From Desulfovibrio mangrovi (lineage in GTDB: Bacteria > Desulfobacterota > Desulfovibrionia > Desulfovibrionales > Desulfovibrionaceae), in contig NZ_CP104208.1 in NCBI RefSeq assembly GCF_026230175.1, forward strand, positions 1,488,001-1,552,000: a stretch of DNA of 64,000 nt. Direction: 5' to 3'. The notes below the pieces were generated by a model that saw only the letters and a list, made by a program, of their open reading frames with translations, searched no databases and had not been told where the DNA came from. A program made the translations under genes and the position numbers. Every line of letters begins with the position of its first letter. Position 1 is the first letter of the stretch. Below are positions 35,700-43,194 of the stretch, piece by piece.

Positions 35700-36824
35700 C
35701 TACCCACTAACCCCCTCTAACCTATCCCTATCCGCTCCCACAGCCCCCGCATGCCCATGCACCACTCCACTCTGGTCTGGCTTGGGTATAGCCCCGCCTT
35801 GATGGGTGTGGTCCGCCAGCACGTGCAAGGCATCGCGCACGTGTTCCCACACGTCCAGCATCAGCGGCAGCAGGCTCACTTCTCCGGCACCAAGACGCAG
35901 GGTATTGCCGCACTGCAGGTTGATATTGGCAGCGGTAATGGTCTTGTCGCCGCCCACGCTTTCCGTGGCGTTTCCGCCCGTATTCTGAGCGCTGTTACCG
36001 GTTACGGTGCAGGCATCATCTGCGCCCACGGTAGTGGTGCGCCCTGCGCCTATGGTCTCGGTTACGGACTTGGCCACCGTCGTTGTCACAGCCCCGCGCA
36101 CATCGGTGCGCACATTGCGACCTACCACCTGCAGCGCATCCTGCCCCACGGTGCAGGCCATGTCTCTGGACGTAGTCAACGCCAGCGAGTCACCGGCAGA
36201 CAGCCGCGCAGAACCTGCCGTCAGCAGGCGCAGCGCGCCAAGCGCTTCCACACGCTTTACGCCGTCCACACGTTCGGTGCTGTTCTCGCTCACGCGGCGG
36301 ATCTCGCGCGCCACGTTCTCCATCTTGCGCACGGCGGTGATGATGCGGTCGCGGCTTGCGTCCGTGATGGCCATGTCCGTTTCGCGCGTCCAGTTACCAT
36401 CCGCGTCTATCCCTTGGTGCGCGGCCTCGCTCTGCATCCAACGCAGTTCACCGGCCTGCAGCATGGGCAGGGATGTACCCAAGGGATACACCTGACTGAT
36501 GAGCGGATGGTCCGGCCTGCCATAGGCAAATTCCACCACCACAAGCGCCCCGGTGCGCGGATAGCCGAACAGTCCAGCCTCATGGCCACACCCGACCGGC
36601 ACAGGCAGCGGCACGGCCTCATAGACTGGGTACGCGGAATCCGGCTCCCCTTCCGGCGTGAGCACCTGAATGTCCACGGCATAACGGGGCCGGTACCGCT
36701 CGCAGGTGTCACCGGCTTGTGGCGTTTCCGCCACGGCCAGCACTCGCGCATAACGCGGCAGATGCAGCCCTGCGGCGATCTCCGGAAAGAGCTTGAGCAC
36801 TATTTTTCTAATTGCTTCGCGCAT
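35700..36824 (-). CDS. P2 gpV-like baseplate spike protein
   Basis: 374 residues. The N-terminal OB-fold-like part (R-Y-A-R-V-L-A-V-A-E-T, V-G-C-G-H-E-A-G-L-F) is followed by threonine/valine-rich triple beta-helix repeats (T-T-V-A-K-S-V-T-E-T-I-G, T-T-T-V-G-A-D). The end carries H-T-H-Q-G-G and V-V-H-G-H-A, typical of the iron-binding spike apex (HxH). It is the membrane-piercing tip of contractile tails. The rest of the tail genes are missing here, so its survival suggests another use or a deletion remnant. Confidence 0.75.
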   Translation of the reverse strand: MREAIRKIVLKLFPEIAAGLHLPRYARVLAVAETPQAGDTCERYRPRYAVDIQVLTPEGEPDSAYPVYEAVPLPVPVGCGHEAGLFGYPRTGALVVVEFAYGRPDHPLISQVYPLGTSLPMLQAGELRWMQSEAAHQGIDADGNWTRETDMAITDASRDRIITAVRKMENVAREIRRVSENSTERVDGVKRVEALGALRLLTAGSARLSAGDSLALTTSRDMACTVGQDALQVVGRNVRTDVRGAVTTTVAKSVTETIGAGRTTTVGADDACTVTGNSAQNTGGNATESVGGDKTITAANINLQCGNTLRLGAGEVSLLPLMLDVWEHVRDALHVLADHTHQGGAIPKPDQSGVVHGHAGAVGADRDRLEGVSG

Positions 36825-36945
36825 TTCACCACCATGCTATCCCCGCGCAGCTGCAGCGCGGTCACATATTCCCCGTTCAGCAGCACGCCGGGACGCAATG
36901 CCGGAATCACGGGCAGGGTTTTGCCGCCGCCTGCAATGGGATGCG
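36800..36945 (-). pseudogene. 3' fragment of the gene preceding gpV
   Basis: In the minus-strand frame overlapping the gpV start by 25 bp, codons read K-T-L-P-V-I-P-A-L-R-P-G-V-L-L-N-G, then L-R-G-D-S-M-V-V-K and a stop at 36802-36800. The left end breaks off near 36945, where the terminase stub begins on the other strand. I cannot name the gene. Confidence 0.5.
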
Positions 36946-37134
36946 GCAGACCGCGAGATTTCGCACGCCTTCATGATGATTCGCCAGACCACCACGCCCA
37001 CCGGCGCCATGACCTATGCCGCCAACAGATCAGAGACCACAGGCCATGCGGACGCCGCCTTTGCCATTCTGCATGCGGTTTCGCACGAACCTTTAGCCAG
37101 ACCCCGCGGCGGCAGTCGCGTGGTTATAGGATAG
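36940..37134 (+). pseudogene. C-terminal stub of P2 gpP-like terminase large subunit
   Basis: The frame reads A-D-R-E-I-S-H-A-F-M-M-I-R-Q-T-T-T, then M-T-Y-A-A-N-R-S-E-T-T-G-H-A-D-A-A-F-A-I-L-H-A and ends at 37134. It matches the C-terminal RNase-H-like end of P2 terminase (x-T-F-A-A-x-R-S-x-x-T-G-H-A-D). All upstream terminase sequence is gone, replaced by the antisense fragment of the gpV-side gene, so this is a deletion or inversion scar. Confidence 0.7.
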
Positions 37135-37143
37135 GAGCACAGC

Positions 37144-38214
37144 ATGACAACCAAATGCACCGCCCGCGCCTTTACCTTCGGCGAGCCGGAACCGGTTCTG
37201 GACGGCTACCAGTATGCCGACCATCTGGGCGTGTACCTGCTGGACAACGGCCGCTACTACCAGACGCCCGTGCCCTTTACCGGCCTTGCGCGCCTGCTCT
37301 ATGCAAACGCCTACCACGGCCCGCTGCTGGAGTTTAAAACGCTCATGGTCATGCGCGGGTTTGTACCTTCCGCCGCCATTTCGCGCCGCAGCATGGAGGC
37401 CGCAGCCACGGACTATTCCGTGTTTGCAAACGCCTATCTGCAGCTGCATCGCAACGGCTATGGCGAGGTGGTGCGCGCAACGCACCTGCCCGCCATAAAC
37501 ATGCGCCGCATGAAAGAGCCGGATACCTACGGCCTGCTGCAAGTTGCCGGAGAGCTTACGCCCTTTGCCGCGGGCGAGGTGTTTCACTTCCGCAACTACG
37601 ATGTAACCCAGAGCATATACGGCAAGCCGCGCTATCTGGGCGCCATTCAGAGCATGCTGCTGAACGAGGACGCCACCCTGTTCCGTCGCCGCTATTACAA
37701 GAACGGCGCGCACATGGGCTATGTGTTCTACACCAGCGGGGCCGACCTGGAAGAAGCCGATCAGGACCGCATTCAAAAGGCCATAGAAGGCGCAAAGGGC
37801 CTTGGCAACTTTCGCAACATGTATCTGCACATTCCCAACGGCGAGGCCAAAGCCGTGCAGATTCTGCCCGTAGGCGATTTTTCCAGCAAGGACGAGCTGG
37901 AAAAGATAAAGAACATCTCCCGTGACGACATAATAGCCGCGCACCGCATTCCGCCCGCCATGGCAAACGTTATTCCCACAAACACCGCAGGGTTCGGCGA
38001 TATTGAAGCCTATGATCGGGTGTATGAGAAAAACGAGATTGCCCCCGTGCGCCAGATGCTGCTGGACGTGAACGAGGTGCTGCGCCCTGATCTGGCAGTG
38101 CGGTGGCAGGTGGCAGCCCCGCTGCCGGAGGATAGTGAAGAGGATGCCGCCGCAGAAAGCATGGCCGGCAAGGGCAAAAGCAAGGGGAAAGATGCAGCGT
38201 TTAAAGCGGGATAG
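37144..38214 (+). CDS. P2 gpQ-like phage portal protein
   Basis: 356 residues, close to P2 gpQ (344). Recognised from D-Y-S-V-F-A-N-A-Y-L, L-P-A-I-N-M-R-R-M-K, E-V-F-H-F-R-N-Y-D-V-T-Q-S-I-Y-G-K-P-R-Y-L, the AHRIPPAMANVIP segment at about residues 267-279 and F-G-D-I-E-A-Y-D-R-V-Y. It forms the dodecameric DNA entry vertex. A Lys-rich tail (K-G-K-S-K-G-K) ends it. The ATG has AGGAG nine bases upstream. It follows the terminase stub by 9 bp and precedes the Ogr gene, and appears intact. Confidence 0.85.
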   Translation: MTTKCTARAFTFGEPEPVLDGYQYADHLGVYLLDNGRYYQTPVPFTGLARLLYANAYHGPLLEFKTLMVMRGFVPSAAISRRSMEAAATDYSVFANAYLQLHRNGYGEVVRATHLPAINMRRMKEPDTYGLLQVAGELTPFAAGEVFHFRNYDVTQSIYGKPRYLGAIQSMLLNEDATLFRRRYYKNGAHMGYVFYTSGADLEEADQDRIQKAIEGAKGLGNFRNMYLHIPNGEAKAVQILPVGDFSSKDELEKIKNISRDDIIAAHRIPPAMANVIPTNTAGFGDIEAYDRVYEKNEIAPVRQMLLDVNEVLRPDLAVRWQVAAPLPEDSEEDAAAESMAGKGKSKGKDAAFKAG

Positions 38215-38278
38215 CTCCCGTCATCGATTGACAGATACAGACGCGAAGACATACTCATAGCTGAAGAGGAATGTGACA

Positions 38279-38536
38279 ATGAGACCTGTATTAGTTCGAT
38301 GCAACAGATGCGGGAGCGCTGCCGCCATAGACTCCAGCAAGGAGATTTCTGACGTGGTGAAGCACCTGTATTGCATGTGTAGGAATGTGGAGTGCGGTCA
38401 CACCTTTGTGGTCAGCATGGAGTTCTCTCACACCCTCTCCCCTTCTGCCCTTGATCTGCCGGAAGACGTTAGAGAACGGCTGAAAGGGTATAGCAGGTCA
38501 CAACAGCAATTGCTATTTTCATCAATACAATCTTAA
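38279..38536 (+). CDS. Ogr/Delta-like zinc-finger late-gene activator
   Basis: 85 residues. The Ogr/Delta zinc ligands are seen as C-N-R-C-G-S, then C-R-N-V-E-C-G-H-T-F (C-x2-C plus C-x4-C). P2 Ogr and P4 Delta bind late promoters and recruit RNA polymerase. A GTG at 38273 is possible, but the ATG at 38279 is better placed for GAGGA. It follows the portal gene by 64 bp on the same strand. A satellite could use it to turn on helper late genes. Confidence 0.8.
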   Translation: MRPVLVRCNRCGSAAAIDSSKEISDVVKHLYCMCRNVECGHTFVVSMEFSHTLSPSALDLPEDVRERLKGYSRSQQQLLFSSIQS

Positions 38537-38551
38537 AACAACGAGCACACG

Positions 38552-38983
38552 ATGCAAAATATAGACTTTAAAAACTTTATAAGAAACCACAAAATCAAAC
38601 AAAACAATAATGAATACTACACAATAGAAAGATTTAGAACTGAGAGTAAGCATGCACAAAACAGTGTAAAGCCCAATGAACAACAAGTAGATTACATACT
38701 AAAGCTAATTATTTATTCAGCATACATAATACCTCCAACACTATTTGGATTCTTATTATCATCTTTTATCAATAACAATTACTCAAATAGCATAACAATG
38801 GATGGAATAGTATCATCTGTTGCAACAATATCAGCAATTTTAGCTGCACTATACTGCGGCAAGACATCAGTAAACCATCAGAAATATGTATATGAAAAAG
38901 ATCTTTACAATACTAACAAAAAGCAATCCTTATGCTCGATACTAGCCATACAAAAAAATTTCACCTATGCACACATCTACTAG
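38552..38983 (+). CDS. AT-rich two-TM protein, probably frameshifted (first half)
   Basis: 143 residues, unrecognised. Two membrane helices lie near residues 52-72 and 87-106 (I-P-P-T-L-F-G-F-L-L; I-S-A-I-L-A-A-L-Y-C). The frame ends soon after a run of seven A (38952-38958). Removing one A joins it to the frame that continues at 38967, giving one protein of about 265 residues. A 17-bp overlap between the two is the alternative reading. It follows ogr by 15 bp. Confidence 0.45.
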   Translation: MQNIDFKNFIRNHKIKQNNNEYYTIERFRTESKHAQNSVKPNEQQVDYILKLIIYSAYIIPPTLFGFLLSSFINNNYSNSITMDGIVSSVATISAILAALYCGKTSVNHQKYVYEKDLYNTNKKQSLCSILAIQKNFTYAHIY

Positions 38984-39356
38984 ATCAAATATAGCAAAAA
39001 TTCTCTGTGATATAGACACACACGATCAAAACAATGAAACAATAGAAACAAAAATTGAAGCAATTTTTTTAAATATAAATACAGATTTTAACGAAATAAT
39101 AAGCATCGAGCAATTAAACACTCTTAACCTAAAATCACAAACTGCAATTATAAATTTTTTAAGCACCATAGAAGAAATAAAACACATACCAACAGAGCTA
39201 ATATTTGAAAATTACCTTATAGATACACCATATGCTGCAGAAAGAATATACATGCACTACAAACTACGAATATCTTCCATTTTGACAAAACTAGACAATA
39301 CTGAACGAGAATTAGAAGAATCACTCGATCACTCATATCGCCAAATAAATTCATAA
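38967..39356 (+). CDS. Soluble half of the same cargo protein
   Basis: 129 residues, unrecognised and helical, with I-A-K-I-L-C-D-I-D near the start and a C-terminal coiled-coil-like segment (S-I-L-T-K-L-D-N-T-E-R-E-L). The ATG has no ribosome site, and the frame is open without an ATG from 38946, which favours a single interrupted gene. Confidence 0.4.
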   Translation: MHTSTRSNIAKILCDIDTHDQNNETIETKIEAIFLNINTDFNEIISIEQLNTLNLKSQTAIINFLSTIEEIKHIPTELIFENYLIDTPYAAERIYMHYKLRISSILTKLDNTERELEESLDHSYRQINS

Positions 39357-39389
39357 CTACAAAACCAATTTATTAAAATACCTATCAAT

Positions 39390-39809
39390 ATGCAAAACCC
39401 TCTAGCGAAATACACAATAAAGTTTAGCGCAACAGGCCAGCTTTCACATTATCGATACTTATATTCAATGATTTTAACCATACTCATACTGACACTAACA
39501 CTTAAAACATCAGATTCACAACATATTCCACTAATTTACAACACAACACTGAGTTCATATTTTAACCAATTTCAATATGGCAACGACATAATACTGTCAA
39601 TAATAAGCAGCATAGTTGCTAGCTTTATATTTTATTACTTCGTAGTCTACAGACCAAAAGTACATAACGCAAACAAACTACTAGCTAGCCTATACGCCGG
39701 ATCAACTGTAATGCTCCAAGGACTGACAGGACTATCAACAGACCGATTATATATGAACATTTTCTACACCAATCAGGAAATAAAAAATTCACCGACACAC
39801 CATACATAA
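39390..39809 (+). CDS. AT-rich two-TM protein, probably frameshifted (first half)
   Basis: 139 residues with two hydrophobic helices (I-L-T-I-L-I-L-T-L-T-L and I-I-S-S-I-V-A-S-F-I-F-Y). A heptamer A-AAA-AAT lies at 39782-39788 in the right phase for -1 slippage, and the -1 frame stays open to 40060. Either a programmed frameshift, a real 1-base loss, or a sequencing error could explain it. It follows the previous cargo gene by 33 bp. Confidence 0.45.
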   Translation: MQNPLAKYTIKFSATGQLSHYRYLYSMILTILILTLTLKTSDSQHIPLIYNTTLSSYFNQFQYGNDIILSIISSIVASFIFYYFVVYRPKVHNANKLLASLYAGSTVMLQGLTGLSTDRLYMNIFYTNQEIKNSPTHHT

Positions 39810-40060
39810 ATGACAAAGTTGACAAAAAAATTATATCTGCATCTTTTGCAATAATAAATATAGCATCAATATACCTACACAAAGACTTGGACATAAACGA
39901 CAAAGACGAATTAACCACACATAGAATCCTGTACCTCATGCAATCAATCAAAACACTCATATATTCAGATACTCCAAACCCTGAAGAAATACAGAATGAA
40001 ACTACTACACTATTCAATAAGTACCTAGATCTATTTAGCGGAAAGCTTACCAAATCCTAA
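39788..40060 (+). pseudogene. Continuation of the 39390 gene in the -1 frame
   Basis: 91 codons including a stop, with coding-like composition (F-T-D-T-P-Y-I-N-D-K and L-F-N-K-Y-L-D-L-F). No start codon or ribosome site of its own. Fused to the upstream frame it would make a protein of about 222 residues. Confidence 0.5.
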
Positions 40061-40076
40061 CCACTCTCCAAAACAA

Positions 40077-40107
40077 CAAAAGCCCCGCCGAATCCGGCGG
40101 GGCTTTT
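40077..40107. terminator. Bidirectional terminator between convergent units
   Basis: AAAAGCCCCGCCG / CGGCGGGGCTTTTT stem, U/A tracts on both sides. Confidence 0.85.
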
Positions 40108-40156
40108 TCATTTCTTCATCTTCTTCTCTTCACTTCCTCAAAAACACCAGACCACC

Positions 40157-40363
40157 TTACCCATCCCTGGACGTGGCGCGCAGATTCTCGGGCGGCAGAT
40201 CATCCAGACAGGCGGCGCAGTCTTCCAGCCGCTCATGCATCAGGCGAAGGATGCCCAGCAGGTCGGAAGGACCATCCTGCAGGGCCGTGCAGACAAAACG
40301 CAGGCCATAAGAGATTTCATACAACTGCCTAGGTACATCTGGGATATTCGTGCGGGATTTCAT
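40157..40363 (-). CDS. Small protein of CI-like module 2, paralogue of 31858-32049
   Basis: 68 residues. It shares Q-L-Y-E, G-L-R-F-V-C, A-L-Q-D-G-P-S-D-L-L-G, L-R-L, E-R-L-E-D-C-A-A and L-D-D with the module 1 protein. Unlike module 1, another small gene sits in front of it, overlapping its start (stop 40360, start 40363). Function unknown. Its conserved Cys in R-F-x-C and E-D-C-A-A is notable. Confidence 0.65.
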   Translation of the reverse strand: MKSRTNIPDVPRQLYEISYGLRFVCTALQDGPSDLLGILRLMHERLEDCAACLDDLPPENLRATSRDG

Positions 40364-40575
40364 GAATCCACCCTCCTTTCAATCGTGTTTGCATTTTGCA
40401 CTACACGATCAATCAGGTGATCCAGTGCCACACTGTGGGCCGGAAGAGCATCATCGCGCAGCCGGTTCAATGTGCCGGCGATGTCTCGCAGATCTTCTGC
40501 GACCGATTGGATAGCGGGCTGGATAACGGGCGGTGGAACAGGCCGGGGAAGGTTAGGGGTAGCGTTCTGTGCCAT
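40360..40575 (-). CDS. Small proline-rich/helical protein of CI-like module 2
   Basis: 71 residues. The N-terminus is proline-rich (R-P-V-P-P-P-V-I-Q-P), followed by a helical region with A-E-D-L-R-D-I-A-G-T-L-N-R-L. It is the first gene after the module 2 leader RNA. AGGAGG lies five bases before the ATG. It has no relative in module 1. Function unknown. Confidence 0.55.
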   Translation of the reverse strand: MAQNATPNLPRPVPPPVIQPAIQSVAEDLRDIAGTLNRLRDDALPAHSVALDHLIDRVVQNANTIERRVDS

Positions 40576-40624
40576 GGGGCACCTCCTCTTGTGATTTGTT
40601 CGGTTGGCCCCTCAGAATAAAAGA

Positions 40625-40703
40625 GGCCGGGAGCTGAACACCGTCACAAGGCGGCTGGAGGATTTCCCCTTGCGGGTATTGTATAGCCTCCGAACTCCCG
40701 GCC
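40625..40703 (-). ncRNA. CI-like leader RNA, module 2
   Basis: Minus-strand GGCCGGGAG (40703-40695) / CTCCCGGCC (40633-40625) is a perfect 9-bp stem followed by TCTTTTATT. GTGTTCAGC (40641-40633) pairs with GCTGAACAC at 40827-40819 near the transcript start (seqA-like). A seqC partner near 40590-40610 is only partial. It has the same arrangement as module 1 with different pairing letters. Confidence 0.55.
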
Positions 40704-40838
40704 AAATATTGGCGCAGATATGGCAAATGCACGTCCCCCATCGAGTACAGGCCAAAGCTTGCACACAGGACGCAAAAAAACCACTACTAACGGGAGCGGA
40801 GACCGCTTGTGAAAAGGTGTGTTCAGCACCTAGTTGGA

Positions 40839-40868
40839 AGTATGTGGGATGATTGGGGTGGGTGTCAA
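40839..40868 (-). promoter_or_regulatory. Promoter of CI-like module 2
   Basis: TTGACA (40868-40863), 18-bp spacer, CATACT (40844-40839) on the minus strand, start near 40832. It shares TTGACACCCACC with module 1. A decayed copy with 20-bp spacing is at 41634-41665. Confidence 0.6.
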
Positions 40869-40877
40869 GGGGGTGGG

Positions 40878-41423
40878 TTACTGAGCAGCCAGATACGCCC
40901 GCAGTTCATCTTCACGGGCCTTCATTTCACGATAGGGATCAAGGTCAACTCTAAGAACATACTTGCTATAATCCGATGCAAGGAACCAATCGCCATCGGG
41001 AGCCTCCGTAAACTCCACGAATTCAACAGGAATATCCTCCTCCCCTCTCAGCCCTTGAAAACTACCACGATAGTAGACCTTGCAAACATCGCGCACGACA
41101 ACAGCCCGAAGGATGAAATCGACCACCATTAGATACCTTCCATCATACTCCCGAATAGCCGCAGCAAGAAAAACTCCTTTCGTGTCAGCCACCACCTCTT
41201 CAAACAGAACAAAGCCAAGATCATATTCACCATCCCAGAGAACGACCTCCATATCCCCAACAGGAATAGGATGGCGTATTCCGAATAAAATCTGAGGGTC
41301 CACCATCTGACCAGGCTTGCTCGGCATTTTCCACTGCACGTACAGCACGACCTTGCGCACTGCCCAATACACAGCCCAAAGAACACCCCCCAAAAGAATT
41401 CCAATCGCAAGCCACATTGCCAC
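40878..41423 (-). CDS. Small membrane-anchored cargo protein
   Basis: 181 residues from the GTG at 41423 (AGGAGG six bases upstream; an ATG two codons on is poorly spaced). The N-terminal 25 residues form a TM helix (I-G-I-L-L-G-G-V-L-W-A-V-Y-W-A-V), followed by a soluble beta-rich domain with V-V-L-W-D-G-E-Y-D-L-G-F. Unrecognised. It lies between the two promoter repeats, so it may be a later insertion into a CI-like leader. Confidence 0.55.
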   Translation of the reverse strand: MAMWLAIGILLGGVLWAVYWAVRKVVLYVQWKMPSKPGQMVDPQILFGIRHPIPVGDMEVVLWDGEYDLGFVLFEEVVADTKGVFLAAAIREYDGRYLMVVDFILRAVVVRDVCKVYYRGSFQGLRGEEDIPVEFVEFTEAPDGDWFLASDYSKYVLRVDLDPYREMKAREDELRAYLAAQ

Positions 41424-41503
41424 AACAAGCCTCCTGCATCATATGCAGCGCCCAATACCAGCTTCACTGCAGAGAAGGAAGTGCCTGTGCGTGCTAGATA
41501 AAC

Positions 41504-41533
41504 AAAAACCCCGCCGAATTCGGCGGGGCTTCT
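41504..41533 (-). terminator. Terminator downstream of the KAP gene
   Basis: ACCCCGCCGAA / TTCGGCGGGGCT stem with T5 on the minus strand. Confidence 0.8.
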
Positions 41534-41587
41534 TCATGTAGTCATCGTCTTCTCTTCACACCCTCAGCGCCACCCTACCCCTTCCTG

Positions 41588-41665
41588 AGCGGAGACCACT
41601 GTGGAGTATAGGCGTTGAGAGCGCCTAGTTGGAAGCATGTGAGGTAATTGGGGGGTGGGGGTCAA
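41588..41665 (-). repeat. Decayed copy of the module 2 promoter and leader start
   Basis: Aligns with 40797-40868: GAGCGGAGACC, CCTAGTTGGAAG(T/C)ATGTG, GGTAATTGGGG and GGTCAAGGGG are shared. It overlaps the KAP stop codon. No leader RNA follows, so it looks like a partial duplicate. Confidence 0.65.
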
Positions 41666-43164
41666 GGGGTGGGCTTCTTAGGAAAAGGCTGCCCAAAACT
41701 CATAAAGCCACCTTCAGCTGCGGGAAACATAAGAGCATCGTAAGACTGAAGACCTCTCTTGTAGTAATCAAAAAATTCATCAACCTTCCCACACTTCTTA
41801 AGAGCGCGACCCAGAAAAAGGGGCAACCTTCCAATACTATCACATGAATTCGCTGCTTTTTCGATTTCGTCATCATCAACATAATGACTATTTGAAATAG
41901 TCATCAATAGATTATAATAAAACCCTCTATTGGTCCCCAAAGAACGCAAACCATCTTTATCAACACCAAAACTCTTTGGCCACCTGCTATAACAATCAAC
42001 ATCACCCTCGCGCAGCAAAGACAAAAGTACAAATATAAAATAAAAATTACACAAGACACCACGAAGATATTCATTGACATCACATGGCTTAGTCATACCA
42101 GATATATGCAAAAAATGCCCCTCACCAGCCAGCATAAAAAAACCACTATCAGAAATAGAACAACGTTTCGACATCAAAGGAGAAACTTTTATCAAAGCCC
42201 TATATATACCCCTTGTTTGAATTTTATAAACGTCTACAATCTCTTTGACAAATTCAACAAATCCATCAACATCTTCTTTGCTTTTTAAACATCCTTTATC
42301 AAAGTGCAATATATCGATAGATACAAACCTAATGAATAATTCTATGTCAACATCGGCCATAACGTACTCAACATCAACAAACCGACCAAGATATCCACTC
42401 GCATCGTACCCTTTACCATATCGAACCTGAGCCATTGAACCAAGTTTCGCCATGTCCACTGACAAAACAAAAATTATATTCTCAACATCAAAAAAATGCT
42501 TCACACTTTCGAGAAGCTTAATCGCATATTCCGGCTCACACCGATCCAACTCATCGATAAAGAAATAGAGAGGCTTTTTCCCGCCATCAGTAACCAGGCT
42601 CACAAATTCTCGCAGTCCGTCTTTAAAGACCCTGAGGGACGTCTTCAGATCAGAATGCCCACCCTGCACATAGTTCCGAACCCTCTCGGCCGCCCCCCCT
42701 CCTCCATTCAGCGTTGCAGCCAATGGCCCCACCCCCGGAACCGCCCACGAAAGAAACGTCGCCATTCCTGCCGTGGCCTTTAACAAACCCGGCAACTCTT
42801 CGACCACCTTTGCAAACGCGTCTAAAGCCCGCCCATACCAGCTACTGGACTCTTTATGACTTTTAATAAATTCACCAATCTCCCCCATACAACCCAACAA
42901 TGGTTCCTTATTAAAATCACTCTCCCATGCATCAAAAACAATACAACAATGCTCGCCCCCGTCGGGGCTTTCCAAATAAGCTTTCCACATCCTGACAAAC
43001 GAACTTTTCCCCCCACCCCAAGGAGCGCTCAGCGTCATAACTAACGGAGTATCGGCACCTTCCATCAGACGGGCAAGCCTTATAATCTCTACATCACGGC
43101 CAAGCTTATCGCTGCCCCACGGATCTTCTGGAGTAGCTGTAAATTCTGGGGGACGACGGAACAT
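41662..43164 (-). CDS. KAP-family P-loop NTPase, partner of the DAC-like gene
   Basis: 500 residues. Walker A is S-A-P-W-G-G-G-K-S-S (about 46-55). A hydrophobic segment at about 131-155 lies inside the NTPase domain, as is usual for KAP proteins, which are membrane-associated. Walker B is Y-F-F-I-D-E-L-D-R-C (about 200-209), and E-N-I-I-F-V-L-S-V-D-M-A follows as a sensor strand. KAP NTPases include the plasmid F PifA protein, which excludes phage T7. It begins 31 bp after the DAC-like gene, same strand, and is AT-rich. An anti-phage role is inferred. Confidence 0.8.
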   Translation of the reverse strand: MFRRPPEFTATPEDPWGSDKLGRDVEIIRLARLMEGADTPLVMTLSAPWGGGKSSFVRMWKAYLESPDGGEHCCIVFDAWESDFNKEPLLGCMGEIGEFIKSHKESSSWYGRALDAFAKVVEELPGLLKATAGMATFLSWAVPGVGPLAATLNGGGGAAERVRNYVQGGHSDLKTSLRVFKDGLREFVSLVTDGGKKPLYFFIDELDRCEPEYAIKLLESVKHFFDVENIIFVLSVDMAKLGSMAQVRYGKGYDASGYLGRFVDVEYVMADVDIELFIRFVSIDILHFDKGCLKSKEDVDGFVEFVKEIVDVYKIQTRGIYRALIKVSPLMSKRCSISDSGFFMLAGEGHFLHISGMTKPCDVNEYLRGVLCNFYFIFVLLSLLREGDVDCYSRWPKSFGVDKDGLRSLGTNRGFYYNLLMTISNSHYVDDDEIEKAANSCDSIGRLPLFLGRALKKCGKVDEFFDYYKRGLQSYDALMFPAAEGGFMSFGQPFPKKPTP

Positions 43165-43194
43165 AATCTACCATAACCTCCACTCAACTTATCT

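Noticed and set aside
38952-38958. Canonical -1 programmed frameshift in the first A-rich cargo gene
   Set aside because: The heptamer is in phase, but the -1 frame hits a stop soon after. The continuing frame needs +1, so a -1 programme does not explain it.
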